The notes under the pieces were generated by a model. It was not told the origin of the DNA. It did not search any database and saw nothing but the letters and a program-made list of their open reading frames with translations. A stretch of DNA of 64,000 bases from Lasiosphaeris hirsuta (lineage: Eukaryota; Ascomycota; Sordariomycetes; Sordariales; Lasiosphaeriaceae): NCBI GenBank assembly GCA_030549175.1, contig JAUKUA010000003.1, positions 3,224,001-3,288,000 of the forward strand. The letters run 5' to 3'. This document shows positions 9,742 through 22,129 of this stretch, one piece after another. Position 1 is the stretch's first letter; the number at the start of each line of letters is the position of its first letter. A program made the position numbers and the translations under genes.

Positions 9742-9760
9742 ACACACACACACACACAAG
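9742..9760. repeat. (CA)n microsatellite in intergenic DNA
   Basis: A pure CA run of about nine units. The surrounding 9485-10050 contains no supported gene; a C homopolymer lies near 9992-10007, just beyond the endoglucanase stop codon. Confidence 0.85.
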
Positions 9761-10050
9761 CGTCACCTTTGATGACTCGCCGATATAGAGCCAATTAGCT
9801 CCGCCCCGGTTTGTGTTCGCATCTCCGTGCACCACATCCCATCCCGGGACACGGCATCACGCTGAGTAACTGAAGTCTAATGGGTCAAATGGTAATGCTA
9901 ATTAATTACAATGTATTTTTTCTAGCGCTGTTTGATATCGCACCCTTTACGACGATAAGTTTATGACATCTCATAAGCGACTGAAGCCTACCCGCCCCCC
10001 CCCCCCCTCCCCAAAGAAATAATCCTTTGTGCGCCGCCCCGACATCTCAC

Positions 10051-11276
10051 CTACCTCGAAGTAAGCTCCCCACCGTTGACACTCGCCAACCCGGACCATT
10101 GGAGCTTTGCCGGCACCTTCTTCGCGATGACAGGGAGCCAAATGGTATCGTAAAGGCTAGGGCCTCCATCGGCCGCCTTGCTGCCGGGCTCCAGGCTCCC
10201 GAGCTGCGCTTGGTCGGTGCAGCAGGGGCTATTGGGGCCCCAGAAGGGACCGGCCGACCACGCTGTCCATCCGATATATTCGTCGTTCTGCGACATGTAG
10301 TCCAAGATGCTGTTCAGCATCGTCACGCAGCCGGTCGTGTTGGACCCGCCAAACTCGGTGATGAAGGCCTTGAGCTTGTTCTCCTTGAGCCACGCGGTCA
10401 CGCCAGCCAGGTTGGTGACGGGGTCCTGGGTGCAGGCGAGGTGTCCCCCGGAGAAGTCCTCGTCTAGGTACTCATGGATGTCAATGGCCGTGTTCTTGAG
10501 CGGGTCGGTGAGCTTGTGGATCCAGTTGCTGTTGGCCTCAGAACCCCCCTTGGTCCAATAGTGGCCTCCTGTCCAGCTGTTTCCGGGCGCGATGATAAGT
10601 TGCTTTGCCCCTGTCTTTCGGATCCCGTCAATGGCTGCTTGCAGGTTCACCAGGTTGAGCGAGCTCGGTAGGTCATGCGGCTCATTCATCAGGCCGAAGA
10701 TGACCTTCTCGTTGTCGATGAAGCGCTTGGCCAGCTCTCCCCAGAAGGCGCCGAATTGAGCCGTCGTGGCCGCAGTCGGGTCCGAGGTGTTTCCGATCAC
10801 GCTGCCGCTGAAGGGCTGAGAAGATGGGTTGTTGTAACGCATGTAGTTGTGGGGATCGAGGATTGCGTCTAACACAGGGGTCAGTTAGTTGCGAGCCGGA
10901 TCAGTGGTGAGTAGGCAGACATACAAGCACCCTTGGTCTTGGTAATGTAGTCAATCGAGTCCTTGAAATGGCCGAAGTGCGTCTCGTTGAACTTTGCTCC
11001 CAGACCATACGAGAGCGGGCACATGCGCTCGAGCAGGAAGGCAACGCGGAACAGGTTGACCTTGTGCTTATCAGCCATGATATCAACTCCCGAGGCGCTG
11101 GTGAAGGCGTAATCAACACCAAATCGCCCCGGCAAGCCCGTTCCGACCTGAGCCGTAGCACTCCACGCGCCGAACTCGCCACCCGCTTCAGCGACACCGG
11201 CATAGAAGATGGTTGCCGACGCGCCCGGAAGCAGGGCGACGCACGTTGCCGCCGTGGCCGACAGTGAGAGCTTCAT
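10051..11276 (-). CDS. Secreted endo-beta-1,4-glucanase, glycoside hydrolase family 5
   Basis: Exons 11276..10925 and 10868..10051 (389 aa). The intron (GTATGT..GTGTTAG) joins KTKGA-YAILDPHNYMRY. MKLSLSATAATCVALLPGAS is a signal peptide. The catalytic module shows GH5 landmarks: FRVAFLLERM, LDPHNYMRYN, the acid/base Glu in FGLMNEPHD, HEYLDED, and the nucleophile Glu in FITEFGGSNTTGC. No cellulose-binding module or Ser/Thr linker is present, so it is a single-domain enzyme of the EG II / Cel5A type. The role is cutting internal bonds of cellulose outside the cell; specificity for other beta-glucans cannot be excluded. Start chosen because it opens the signal peptide; an in-frame Met 20 codons upstream does not. 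Confidence 0.92.
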
Positions 11277-11380
11277 GGTGCTGAACAAGTGTGAAACCGG
11301 GGATTGCAGTCTTGGCGAGGGGGGCTGATAGCACAAGGAGAAGGCCTATTCCAACAAAGGACACTCGGCGTCCTTGGCTG

Positions 11381-11422
11381 ATATTTATATGAATGGGCGT
11401 CATCTCTGATTCGGATCTAGCC
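11381..11422 (-). promoter_or_regulatory. Candidate endoglucanase core promoter: TATA box and GGCTAG
   Basis: On the minus strand, ATATAAATAT lies at 11390..11381, about 105 bases before the endoglucanase start codon. GGCTAG, which fits the GGCTAR consensus of the XlnR/XYR1 cellulase activators, lies at 11422..11417. Position and sequence fit cellulase control, but a 6-base match is weak evidence on its own. Confidence 0.4.
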
Positions 11423-13224
11423 GGCCCAAGGACATGGGCTCCTCTCACTCTACCTCTATCTGCATCAGGTATCTAGGCTATGGGCTGCACGGGAGGCGGC
11501 ATCCACGCGCCGCGACGACCCGAGCTCTCGCCATTGAGAGGCGATTTTCCCGTCCCAAGCAGACACCAGTTGTCAAATAGCACAAATTAGAAAAGTGCGG
11601 CCCCTGCAGGACTGCAGTTGAAATGGTTCGAATAATACGTTGAAATTGAGGGGGGGCCCAACTCCCAATCGCAACAACTTAATTTGGAGGGGCCTTGTCA
11701 CATTGGGGATGGCAGAATGCCGGATTGAGTTCTGCCTCAGCGAGGTAATTTGGGCCGGGTGGTTTGCCGGGCGGGATGAGGGCGGAGGAGGGGAGTCCGG
11801 GCAGCATTCTTGGGCGTCCTCGGAATTAAAGTGTAGGATCTACGGAACGGCGGGCACAAGTGCTTTTCGGGGCATAGTATTCATTCACTAGGCCTGCAGC
11901 TCAAAGACATGCACAAAACATTTTACTCGGGCGCTGGGATATGTCAGATGTTCAGTGAGATAATCATAAAGGCATTGAACCACTAATACCAAGTTGATAT
12001 TGTCCAACCAGGGAACACAAAGACTCAAGGCATCATCGGTATGTCGCAATCAAAAGTATCGAGTGGATTCTTACCTATTAACCTGCCAATTAACCTGAGA
12101 CATAAAGCCATGTCACGAACAATGACACCAAAATTTGCGATAATGACAATTGCTACTATCCAAGTTACTTTTCAGTCCTTGCCGTTATCGCAAACATGGG
12201 ACAGGAAAGACATCGCTAACAATGTGGTTAGAACACGCTATTTAGCGGACACTGGGAATATATGTAGAAAGATCGAGTCCATTGTAAGCTGCAGAACAAC
12301 ATGTCCTAGCCAACCGGATAAGATTCGGCAAGCCGGCTTTGCGAGAGCAAAATTCGGGCAACACATCAAATCCCGGACGCCTTGCATGCTTTATCCTTTT
12401 CAGTCTGCTAGCAGCTCGGGAAGTTACAATTAAAAAAAAATTCATAAATGTAGCTGAAAAAGAAGGTATATATTGACGCTGCTTCTCAGAAAAGAAAGAA
12501 GGCAAATACCCTTGGAAAAATTTAAAGGAGTGAACTTTCGAAGCCTCAAATTCAATGTAGGTGTTTCTCAACTAAGGTAAGCAGGTATGTCGGGTGCCCA
12601 CTTCTTACTCATACTTTCTCAGACCCCTTGCATTCTCTGCACGCACACCAATTCTTCTTGTGAGCTCAAGGAAGGCACCTCAAAAAATCGCTTTCTTCCT
12701 AGATCCTTAAGAGATATGTTTCGGATGCCAGAAAATGGAATCTTGTGACTTGATAACATGGGCTGACAAAAGACGCAGCAAACTCAGACACGCGAATCAG
12801 TAGCTAAGCTTCTGTTGGTGGTGCCAAGACTTGAAAGTCGGTGGAACCAACCCCCGAGCGATTATGAATGCCGGGCCGCCGACTAATGATGCGTGCACTG
12901 CGATGATTAATACTCAGTACCTAACTCAGACCCTGCATCGGGGGACCTGATGCCATGACGTCCAGCCTTCCATTTCAAGCTATCGACCTGATGTCTGAGG
13001 CTCAGGGGCACTCGAGACTTGTTTGGAATCACTCTTGTCTCGATTCAGGTCGAGATGCACTCTTGCAGCTGGGATTGCTAATCAACAGCGCAAGAGAAGA
13101 TGGATGCTCCAGCTACAAATATCCGCAGTGGGGAGGCATCGTCAGTTGAAAAGAACATCAACACATCTCCAGCGTCAACACTTCAAGTTGTCAACATCAC
13201 TTCCATCGATACCTATTCAATCCA
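11423..13224. other. Gene-free stretch between divergent endoglucanase and SDR
   Basis: About 1.8 kb, AT-richer in 11900-12560, with no ORF that looks like protein. Presumably the upstream regions of both flanking genes. Confidence 0.55.
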
Positions 13225-14149
13225 ATGGCTTCTACTGCAGCCCCCAGATACCACCCGTCGGCGTACCCAGCCATCGACCCTCTCCGGTCGGAACTGTCCA
13301 CCAAGGGTAAAAGCGTTCTCGTCACCGGCGCCGGATCAGGAATCGGCGCCGAGATTGCCCTGGCCTTCGCCAAGTCAGGCACTTCGCACCTTGGCCTCGT
13401 TGGTCGCAAGGCCTCGACCCTCGAAACGACCAAGGCGACCATTGAAGCCAGATTCCCGGGGGTTGTCGCCCATGTCATACCGGGTAATTTGACCGACGCT
13501 TCCTCGATCACCAACGCCCTGCAAGCCTTCGCTGCCAAGACCCCAAGCGGCAAGATCGACGTCCTCGTTGCCAACGCCGGCGCCGTCAACACCATCAAGC
13601 CGCTCGACGAGGTCGACCCCGACGACTTTTGGCAGACGTTCGACGTCAACGTGCGCGGCAACTTCAACCTGCTGCGCGCCTTTGGCCCGCTTGCTGCTGC
13701 CGACGCCATCATCCTCAACGTTAGCTCCGCCATGGCTCACATTCCGTACATACCAGGGTACGCCGCATACCAGTCATCGAAACAGGCCGCCATCAAGATA
13801 TTTGACCATTTCACCATTGAGCACGGCCTCCGCGTCATCCACTTCCATCCGGGCCTGCAGCGGACCGAAATCGGAGATACCGTCGAGGAAGCAGGCTTAG
13901 GTGTTCCGTTTGATGAGCGTAAGTGATCCCCAGTCTTCTGCATCGGTGAATGGCCACGGTGCTAACTTGTGCCCCCACCCAGTTGATCTGCCAGGCGCCT
14001 TTGCTGTGTGGGCTGCCAGTCCCGAGGCCGCGTTCCTAGACCGCAGGCTGGTCTATGCCGCCTGGGACGTTGACGACCTCAAGGCCAAGGCGCAGGAGTT
14101 GCGTAACGACCCGAACTTGTACACTGTCGGGCTCCAGGGGTTTCAGTAG
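13225..14149 (+). CDS. Short-chain dehydrogenase/reductase (SDR)
   Basis: Exons 13225..13918 and 13983..14149 (286 aa). The intron (GTAAGT..CACCCAG) joins GVPFDE-LDLPGAFAVWAAS. It is a classical SDR: nucleotide-binding TGAGSGIG at about 35-42, NAG motif (VLVANAGA), catalytic Ser in NVSSAM and Y-x3-K (YQSSK). No signal peptide or membrane segment, so a soluble NAD(P)-dependent oxidoreductase is expected. Substrate cannot be read from the sequence. An Arg following the glycine-rich loop (GLVGRK) hints at NADP(H), but this is inference. It lies 1.1 kb before an aldo-keto reductase on the same strand; there is no synthase nearby to suggest a metabolite cluster. Confidence 0.88.
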
Positions 14150-15275
14150 ATGCCAGCCAAGGCGGCAGCTAGTGGGGAACTAGTTGAGACCAATCAGGGT
14201 CTGTATAGAATTCGAGGTCATCAGCCCTAGTGTTAACGGACAAATGTATTTTATACTAGTTGACACTAGAATTGTGCCAACAACCTGAGTTCACGCCCTC
14301 GCCACCTCCTAAAATTCCCTTCTCTATTTTTCGGCCATCCCGGGTTGTTGGAGTTGCATTCTTAATCGCCTTCAGAATCTCGGTCGTGTATCTCTTCTTC
14401 AGTCGCTCCAAAAATGCCATCCAGCTCAGCCAAGCCCCCTTCCACCATTACCCAGCGGTCAAATGGCCGCCCAAGAAACCCTTCAATCATTGCAGAGAAT
14501 TCTGCCGACCGAGACCCAGCCCAGGCTGAAGGATGGTTTCTTGATACCAGGCGGGAGAAATGGGGGTCCCTGCTCCCATTTCCAGATCCTAACATCGTAG
14601 CCAAGTTGGCCAAGCCTGTCAACAGACTAAAATTGTCATGTCTTAGGGCTATAGATAGACCTATCATAAAGGATATGGAAAAAAATACTCCCAAATCCGG
14701 GGGCATTTACAGGTAGGGGGCATGTTTCCCGAAAAGTTAGGGGTGGCAGACTCATCAAAAGCCTGGATTACACAGCCCACATCAAAGCCTTCTGATAGAG
14801 TAACTCCTTTGATATACATCGGCATAAAAGCCCTGGGTTTCAAGCCCTATAGGGGGGGGCCTTTTTGGCAGGGTGGCAGTTTGGAGAGGGTGGCGCCTTG
14901 GACACGGCTTGACGTGCTATCCGTGTCCCCCTTGATATAGGGTCTCCCCCATTGACATACATGTTTTTATGCTGACAGGCTATGGGTGGCCTACCTATCA
15001 TCTTTTGGCTGTCTAGGCAGGTAGGACATGTGGCTTACATGTACGTTAAGCTGCAATTTACATTGACATTCCAGCCGTGGTTTATTCAGGGGTTAACCCT
15101 AACCCTCTTATTCGCCTCAAACGCTGGTTCTGGGGTTAAAGTGGATGAATGGGGATGACCTCATCCACTCACTGGCCTTTACCCTATCCAAGTTGAAATT
15201 AATAAGTCGACCAAAGAGCTGTCACACCCCAGACATCTCACTATTGGGAAATAGCAAAGACATTTCGCCGACACC
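14150..15275. other. Gene-free stretch with short telomere-like motif
   Basis: About 1.1 kb between SDR and AKR. A 100-codon ORF at 14414-14716 has no recognisable features and is not called. TTAACCCTAACCCT at 15093-15106 matches two units of the fungal telomere repeat but is too short to show a fusion or a gene function. Confidence 0.5.
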
Positions 15276-16397
15276 ATGGCAACGGCCACCGATATGCTTT
15301 CTCGGCTGGTCCAGGTGCGCCACACTCCCCTCCCTATTTCCCACACCCCCTCACACATTGAACACAATCACACAAAGTGATCATCGTGACACACATATCA
15401 CACAGATCACACAATTTCACAAAGCTGATCCCTCCAGCTCTCCAATGGCCTCACGACCCCCCAAATCCACCTCGGCCTCTACATGATGTCAGGCCCCGAG
15501 ACGACGCGCGCGGTGCGCTCCGCCCTAGACATTGGCTATCGCGGGTTTGATTGCGCCCAGTGGTATTACAACGAGCGCGAGGCAGGCGCCGCCATCCGCG
15601 CCTTCATCGCCGCCTCATCTAGCACGCCCGCGCCCGTGTCGCGCGACGACATCTTCTACACGACCAAGCTGCGCGACAACAGCACGTCGTACGACGCGGT
15701 GCGCAAGTCGATCCGGCGGAGCGTGGCCGCGTGCGGGCTGGGGCACATCGACCTGTTCCTGCTGCACAGCCCGCATGGCGGGCGTGAGGCGCGGCTGGCC
15801 AGCTGGCGCGCCGTCGAGGACGCCGTGCTCGCGGGCGAGGTCCGAATGGGCGGTGTGAGCAACTTCGGGGTGCGCCACGTCGAGGAGCTCATGGCCGCAG
15901 GGCCGCGCGTGTGCCCCGTCGTCAACCAGATCGAGGTGCACCCGTTCAACACGCAGACGGCCATCCGCGACGTGTGCGCCAAGCACGGCATCGTCGTCGA
16001 GGCCTACGCCCCGCTCGCGAGGGCCATGCGCTTCGGGCATCCCACCGTGGTGGAGATGAGCAAGGCCTACGGGTGCACGCCGGCGCAGCTGCTGCTGAGG
16101 TGAGTGCCTTCCCGTCTGTTGGCGTTCGATAGTGTGTGGGCTATTGAACTGATAGGTCAACAGGTGGTCGATCCAGCACGGCTTTGTGACACTGCCCAAA
16201 AGCGTCAAGCAGGCCCGTCTCGTCGCCAATGCCGATGTGGGGGGGTTTGAGATTTCAAACCAAGATCTCGAGGTCTTGGACGGACTGGATGAAAAGCTTG
16301 TGACTGACTGGTAAGTGATTCCAGGCTCAAAGCAGCAAGTGCCACATACCGAACTGATGTTTCCTCGTGCTCCAGGGACCCGACAGACGCGCCATAG
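15276..16397 (+). CDS. Aldo-keto reductase
   Basis: Exons 15276..15314, 15438..16099, 16164..16310, 16376..16397 (289 aa); all three introns are GT..AG and the frame closes at TAG. The catalytic tetrad of the AKR superfamily is visible: Asp and Tyr in [10 protein letters not shown], Lys in FYTTKLRD and His in [15 protein letters not shown]-site signature VTLPKSVK is in exon 3. Family members reduce aldehydes and ketones in the cytosol; the fold matches small fungal AKRs of the GCY1/YPR1 type, though somewhat shorter. The last exon encodes only seven residues (DPTDAP with a split Trp), ending in the usual C-terminal extension position. Substrate unknown. Confidence 0.88.
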
Positions 16398-16857
16398 GCG
16401 ATGGTACACCCGTCACACAGGTGCCATGCGACCAATATCCCTTGTTTTCACCGCATACTCTCTTCACTTTGTTAGCACGAGCAGATAGACTACGATAGTA
16501 GAGGCGCCTTGAGTCTTCAAATCCGATACTGACCGTCGTGGACCATGGCAGTCAGCACCAGCCAACTCAAAACGACTTGTTGTCATGAGCAGTATCTCGT
16601 AAAACGTCTTCATAAAATGCAGGTTAATCTGCTGTCTCTCTAGAGAATCAAGTACGGTGGGCAGCGCCGGCGGCCACCAGTAGACGCCGCCCACCAAGAA
16701 GCTTGCAGAAATGCCGCCTCAACTCCTCCTTTTCGTCCAGAGCATCAACGTCTATTTTTCACGTTTTCCATGTACTCAACGCCGTGAGTCCATCGCCACC
16801 TGCTGCGCTATCAAATCCACATAAACCAACAAGTCAAATCCATCCCCCCCCCCCACT
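16398..16857. other. Intergenic between convergent AKR and URC4-like genes
   Basis: About 460 bases shared by two 3' ends. A C homopolymer interrupted once lies at 16843-16854. No gene seen. Confidence 0.6.
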
Positions 16858-18748
16858 CTAGAACACCGTTCCGTCACTGTCGATCAGGATTGGCGGCTCC
16901 TTGGTATTTGGCCGACTCACTTCCGCAATCTCTCGACCACCCTACCAATTTGATTAGTAACCTACACGAAGCTATAGTTCCATTGTAAACGTACCTTCCA
17001 GCTTCCGGCCTCCAGGACTTGTGCCAGGTTCAGCTCGTTGCCAGCTAGCTCCTTTTGCAGCGCCTTGTTCACCTCGGTGCACAGAATATCCAGAAAGCCG
17101 ACTGTGACGCCTCTCCACTCGACAATAACATCATCATCAGGCTTGAACATGGGTGCCACCTCAATGCCGCTGCTGCCCGTGCGCTGGCAGTACTCGGTGT
17201 AGTGCTGCAGTCCCCGCTGCTGGTCATCTAGCTTCAGCGTCAACACGCCCAGATCGATAAACAGTCCGCCGTTACGGTATTCGGGTAGTCCAGTCAACAG
17301 GTCTTGGCCGGCAAACTGGATCTTCATGATGCTCTGCATGGGTTGCATGAGCGAGTAGGTGAGCCACTGGGTGAGCTTGTGGAAAGGGAGGATGCTCTCC
17401 CACGGCGCGATGCCATTGGACTGCCCCGTGGTGTTGGGGAAGGGTGAAAATGTGGGGCTGGAAGGTGACTGCGCCGGCTGGGGCATGGAGCTGCATGGCC
17501 AAGCATCGCCGAGCGAGACGCCGTTTATAGCCGTCCGAGATGGGGGCCAAATCGGGCCAAGGCCGTTCATGAGCACGTTCCATAGCACGGGAATGGGAAC
17601 GATGATGACGCTGGATGCTTGGGTCGACGGGTGGGAAAGGATGTGATCTAGCGTTGGACTTAGCAGGCTTGTTCGGGAGGGAGCGCGTGGTGGAACATAC
17701 CGAGCATATTGCCAGGCCGGCCATCCTCGCCAAAGAACTCTTTCTTTTCTTCGAGGGCCTTCCCCAAGCGGATGAGAAGCTGTGCTCGGCCTTCGAGGCC
17801 AGCCATCTCGTTGCCTGGCTTTGACTGCAGACCCTGAGCAAGCTGCTCAACCGTCAACTTCTGCAGGCCTTCCTTGTCCACCTGGAACTTGTTGCTCTTG
17901 TTACCAGAGAAAAGTCCCTGTATTGTTTATTAGCCATAGGCAGAGCAGCAGGGGGTCAAGCCAAACTAAACTCACAGCCTTGAACATCTCCAAGCTTGCC
18001 ACGGCGATTCCCTCCGATCGTCGGTAGACTCGCCCGTTCTCGGCAGCCTTGAAGCTCCATCTCGTGCCCGCACCGGCGTCCAGAAGCACGCTGACAAGGA
18101 AGAGATCAATCATGCGCTTGCAGCGCTCCGTGTTGTCGACATCCTCGGGGAACGTGGACAGGAGATGGGCGATGCGGTCCCGACCGCCGACAGCAAAGTG
18201 CTGGTGGCGACCGTGCGGCGGAATGCTGGTGAAGGGGGCATCGTAGTCTCTCTGTTATGCGCGGGCTGGTTAGTCGTCTCCTTTTGTCCATCTCATCTAA
18301 CTGCGCCCAACGTCGCCCAGCGACTTACCTTGATAATGTTGGCGACGAATGTCACAACGTCGCTAAACTTGGTCATGTCGACATCGAAATGGCGGAGGTC
18401 ATCTTGGAGGGCCTTGTCAGTCACGATCTTGGAACGCTCGCGCACGGCGCCCAGGCTGCGCAGATATCCGGCCGGGTCCAGCTGCGGGTCGGGAGCGCGC
18501 GGGAGATCGATCTTGGGCATGGTGGGATGCAGGCCGGGGGAGAAAGGGGTGACGGGGGTCGGAGGCCCATTGGTGCTCGCTGTGCCAGCTGAAGTGCGAT
18601 TCATCATGCGTGACGATGAGAAGCCGAGGGGAGACTTGACGCTCGAGGATCCCGAGGCGAGCGAGGATATGGACTGCGAAGTCGAGAGAGACGGTTGCTT
18701 CTCAGCAACTGGCTTCGCTGCCTTTTCCCTCCTCGAAAACAGGCCCAT
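16858..18748 (-). CDS. URC4: URC4-like uracil catabolism protein (DUF1688)
   Basis: Exons 18748..18329, 18251..17976, 17917..17701, 17647..16995, 16941..16858 (549 aa); every join is GT..AG and in frame. After a Ser-rich N-terminus of about 90 residues the protein follows the DUF1688 family: YLRSLGAVRERSKIV, IIKRDYDAPFTSIPPHGRHQ, the DLFLVSVLLDAGAGTRWSF block, GLFSGNK, RPGNMLDHILSHPST, LPFHKLTQWLTYSLMQPMQS, GLPEYRNGGLFIDLGVLTLK, and a C-terminus PPILIDSDGTVF. In Lachancea, URC4 is needed for the pyrimidine-degrading URC pathway, but its biochemical reaction is not established. No other URC gene (URC1, uracil phosphoribosyltransferase) lies in the window. The Ser-rich N-terminus is longer than I expect for yeast homologs. 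Confidence 0.85.
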
Positions 18749-21411
18749 GGTGTCCTCAGAAGCGCTTCCGCCCTCTCAGTGGCCCGTCGACGGGCGCAAT
18801 CGGCGGCGGCGCGTGGCGGTCTGCAGCAGACTGCAGCGGACAAGTCAAGCTACCTGTAATGGATAGCTAATAGGTGCTAATAGGTCGTATTCGAGCTTGG
18901 GCCTGTGAGGGGTCGAGTGAGCTCGTGACGCGGTGGGGTTCGAAAAGTGAACAGCGCAGCGTGGATCAGGCTTGCGATTGGCGGCGGCGAGCAGAAGGTT
19001 GGACAAGCAAAGCAAGTCGTGTACAAGTTGTAAAGTACGTGGTACGACGATTCCGAGTCTAGGATGCAGTGGGAGATGTAAAAGCAGTCGGTCGTCTTGG
19101 CTGGCCTAGATCTGGGCCGGTCGTGAGTCCTTATTAGGGAGCGTTCAATAGATCCAATAGTACCTGTAACCAGGATCAGCCAGCGACACGACCAGGAGGA
19201 AGCCGTTGGCAGCCCATGAATTATTGATTGAAATCGCTCTGCTGCCAACTTCGGGGCCTGGGCAGCTCGTGCGGGGCTGGACCTTGGGAGCCAAAGTGGA
19301 ATTTGGGGGAGTTTGAGGGGCCTTCGGAGGCGGGAGAGACCTTGGTGCGCGCGAGGTGGGGTTCCATTCCCTCTCTGTCAATCCACCTGTGGAAGTCACC
19401 AATGCAACCGCGGTGCAGCAAGCAACCTGCAACGGGAAATTGGAGACCCAACCTGGAAACCAATTCTTCTGCCCCCAAACCCAAGACTGCGACGACAAAG
19501 GGACGGCCAGGGACGGCACGCACTGGGATAAACAAGACAAAAAAACGAGACGAAATTGTCCATACCAACTGCACCCGCGCACCTGTGCGCTCAGTCAGGT
19601 CTGCTCGGTCCTCGGTTCAAACGGTCCGGGCGTGGGACCTTTCAACGGTTTCCAGGTCTCTTCGTTCCAAGCCCGTCTGTCTCTGTTCGATTTTACACTT
19701 GGACTCCGTTGCACGGCGGCAGTGGGGATGCGGATGCACCCTGATATACCGAACCAGATAGGCTGATCGAGAGGGACCCGAATGGATCGAGCAGGGTGGG
19801 CGATGAGGCGATGAGTCAGCCACTAGCTCAAAATGTCGGCGTATCTCGACAACGGACCCTGGACCTGGTGATGTTTCCTGGAATTGACGCAGCGGGACGC
19901 TCGAGCACACGAATCGGCTGCCCCAGGAGTTCAAGGACCTCTCCTCTCCTCTACCCATCCTTCCTAGGGTCTGTCTTGTTCCCCAGAGTCTCCTTTATAC
20001 CAATCTCGTCTGCTACCCGCCGCCACCGCTCCCGTGCGCCGACGGCCGACAAAAACAAGCAAACACAACGCCTCCTTCCTACAATGGAAGCTAGCAATTT
20101 CCTCTTCGCTAGGCGATACCTACCCAGCCCCGTGGGGCTGCCAGCCATCGCTAGCCATCGCTGGTCGTCGATTAGCGATACCTGGAATTTGACAACAGCC
20201 TTCAACCACATCCTCGGAGCCGTTCTGGCCAGATAAATGCCCCTCCCAGCTCCGGGACAACTTCCAGTTGGACTCGCCAGCGACATGGCGTCGGTGACAG
20301 GGTGTTACGCCATGACGGGACCCCTGCGAGGCAGCCAGCATGGATCATCTGCAGGTACTAGGGCTGGCAGGTGCAGACAAAACAGCGTGACTCCCCGACC
20401 CACCACAACCACCCTTCGAATTCGATCGAGGAGCCAATGGAAAACTCCCAGCGGCGCGCTCTACCGGCCAGCTGTCAACCTCACAAAATACGCCTAAAAT
20501 GGCATCCAAAACATATTAGAAGCCTCGAAAAGCCGCCTTTGACATATTAATTAGCGCATCTAGCGTCTCAGGAAAGGGCAACGAACACAAGACAGAGCTT
20601 CATTTTTGTCTAGACCTAGTTTGACCGTTCGACGTTTTTTCCCCTATCCGAAACCAGAGCTCCAAAGTCACGCACTAGCGAACAAGCCAGGACTGTTTAT
20701 CCATCCTTCGATTGGCCATTCGACCAGAGCTACCACCGCTTTTCTCTAGCCAAAGCACAAAGCACCAGGTCTCTCTCTCTCTCTGGGGGGCCAGTTGACA
20801 CTGCAGAAAAAGCTGGGCAAAAGATGCACAAGCCCATGTCTCGCAGCCAAAAAAAAAAAAAAAAAGTACGCAACACCCCTGAGACGTTGCCACGATTTTG
20901 GGGTTAAAGGGGGTTGCTAGGGGAGAGGGGTCGGATAACGAAAGAGAAGAGGCTGCGAAACTCTGTGCGCTTCTCTTGCTCCGGTTCGCACACTGCTTGG
21001 TGCTGCTGCGCACGAGTATCTGTACAGAGTATGTACAATCAGCTTGACAAACTCGTGGTCACGGCTTCGCAGCCCCCGAACATTCCATTGCACCCACTCC
21101 CGAAGCGGTTGAGGGACATCGAGAAATATTATCAGCCCCTTTTGTTGTGGGGCAATGAGGTGGGTGCTTCGGGCGTTGTCCGCCCCCAAATGTCTCCATC
21201 GAAAGCCACGCCCATGCCACGGATCACTTCGAAGAACCTGTCAGTTTTGGGCTGTCAAAGTTCTCGGACGACCATGACTCGCTTTCGTTTAGCATGCAGA
21301 TGACTTATTTTTTTCCTCAGACACCTAAGCACATGGCATTGCTGTCAAGAGTATGGCCCTGAGAGCCATTCAGCAGCGTATTTACTCCGTACCGAGGCCA
21401 CAGTCCGAGTT
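18749..21411. other. Gene-free stretch upstream of URC4-like gene
   Basis: About 2.7 kb. Several ORFs of 60-180 codons overlap on both strands but none shows domain, intron or composition evidence. Contains a CT microsatellite (20770-20783) and an A homopolymer (about 20850-20865). Confidence 0.5.
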
Positions 21412-21480
21412 CCGGTGATCACCGGAGTCCATTATAGGGCGATCCGTTCTGGGACGATCTGTCCAGGGCGATCCGGGACA
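21412..21480. repeat. 14-bp palindrome followed by GGGCGATCYG-type repeats
   Basis: CCGGTGATCACCGG at 21412-21425 is a perfect palindrome. It is followed by three imperfect direct repeats, GGGCGATCCGTTCT, GGGACGATCTGTCC and GGGCGATCCGGGAC, between about 21437 and 21480. Function unknown. Confidence 0.6.
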
Positions 21481-22129
21481 AATGGCAACCGGCTTGTTTA
21501 CTTGCTTCTTTTCTTCCCGACAACTGTCCCACCGGCAGCACCGCCCTGTAGCCCCGGGAGGAGCTTTGGATCCTGGGAGGCCCCGCGACTAATCCTTGTG
21601 GAGCACTGGCGTCGAGGATGCCAAGCCGACCCCGGGCACATTCCACTTCGGTGCCCGCATGAATTATCACGGGAATTGATTTCCCCTCGTTATGGTGCTC
21701 TCCAGCGGAGCAAAGTCCGCTGGCGACGAGGGTCGGTCGGTGCACAAGCAAAACATGTGGCGTCATGCAGGTCTACAATTCAGGACAGTCCATTTCGCAC
21801 ATCAAACGCCTTCGCTGATGATGCTTGGGGCACCGCCAAGAGTGCCGATTCGCTAGGTGGGGACTATTGAGCAATAGAGGGAGCACAGGTGCACTTCCAC
21901 GAGATGGCCCCATCACAGGTTTGAATTTCTTCACTGGCGCCAGGACACTATCAACAGCTCCTTGCGCTAAGCTGCGCCGTAAAAGCAGCAAAGGGCACCG
22001 AGATGCTAGCCGGGAGCACGACGAACGACGGGGTCTTCCCAAAGCCCTGTGGGCCCATCGCCTGCGATATCCTTGTGGGTGCCTTTTGCCGGGGCCCCGT
22101 TGTTCGCCGCAACACTGCTGCCTTCTCGG

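Noticed and set aside
9742..10007. CA and C homopolymer runs as signs of a mobile element
   Set aside because: Simple repeats without flanking duplications or coding remnants.
15093..15106. Interstitial telomere-like TTAACCCTAACCCT
   Set aside because: Only two repeat units; chance or a common promoter-type box explains it better than a chromosome fusion.
13225..16397. SDR and AKR next to each other as part of a secondary-metabolite cluster
   Set aside because: No synthase, P450, cluster regulator or transporter lies with them; the bZIP gene is 7.6 kb away across relic DNA.
19145..19761. Overlapping ORFs of 117-177 codons on both strands
   Set aside because: Several frames are open at once, as expected in GC-rich DNA; none has a recognisable domain or intron signal.
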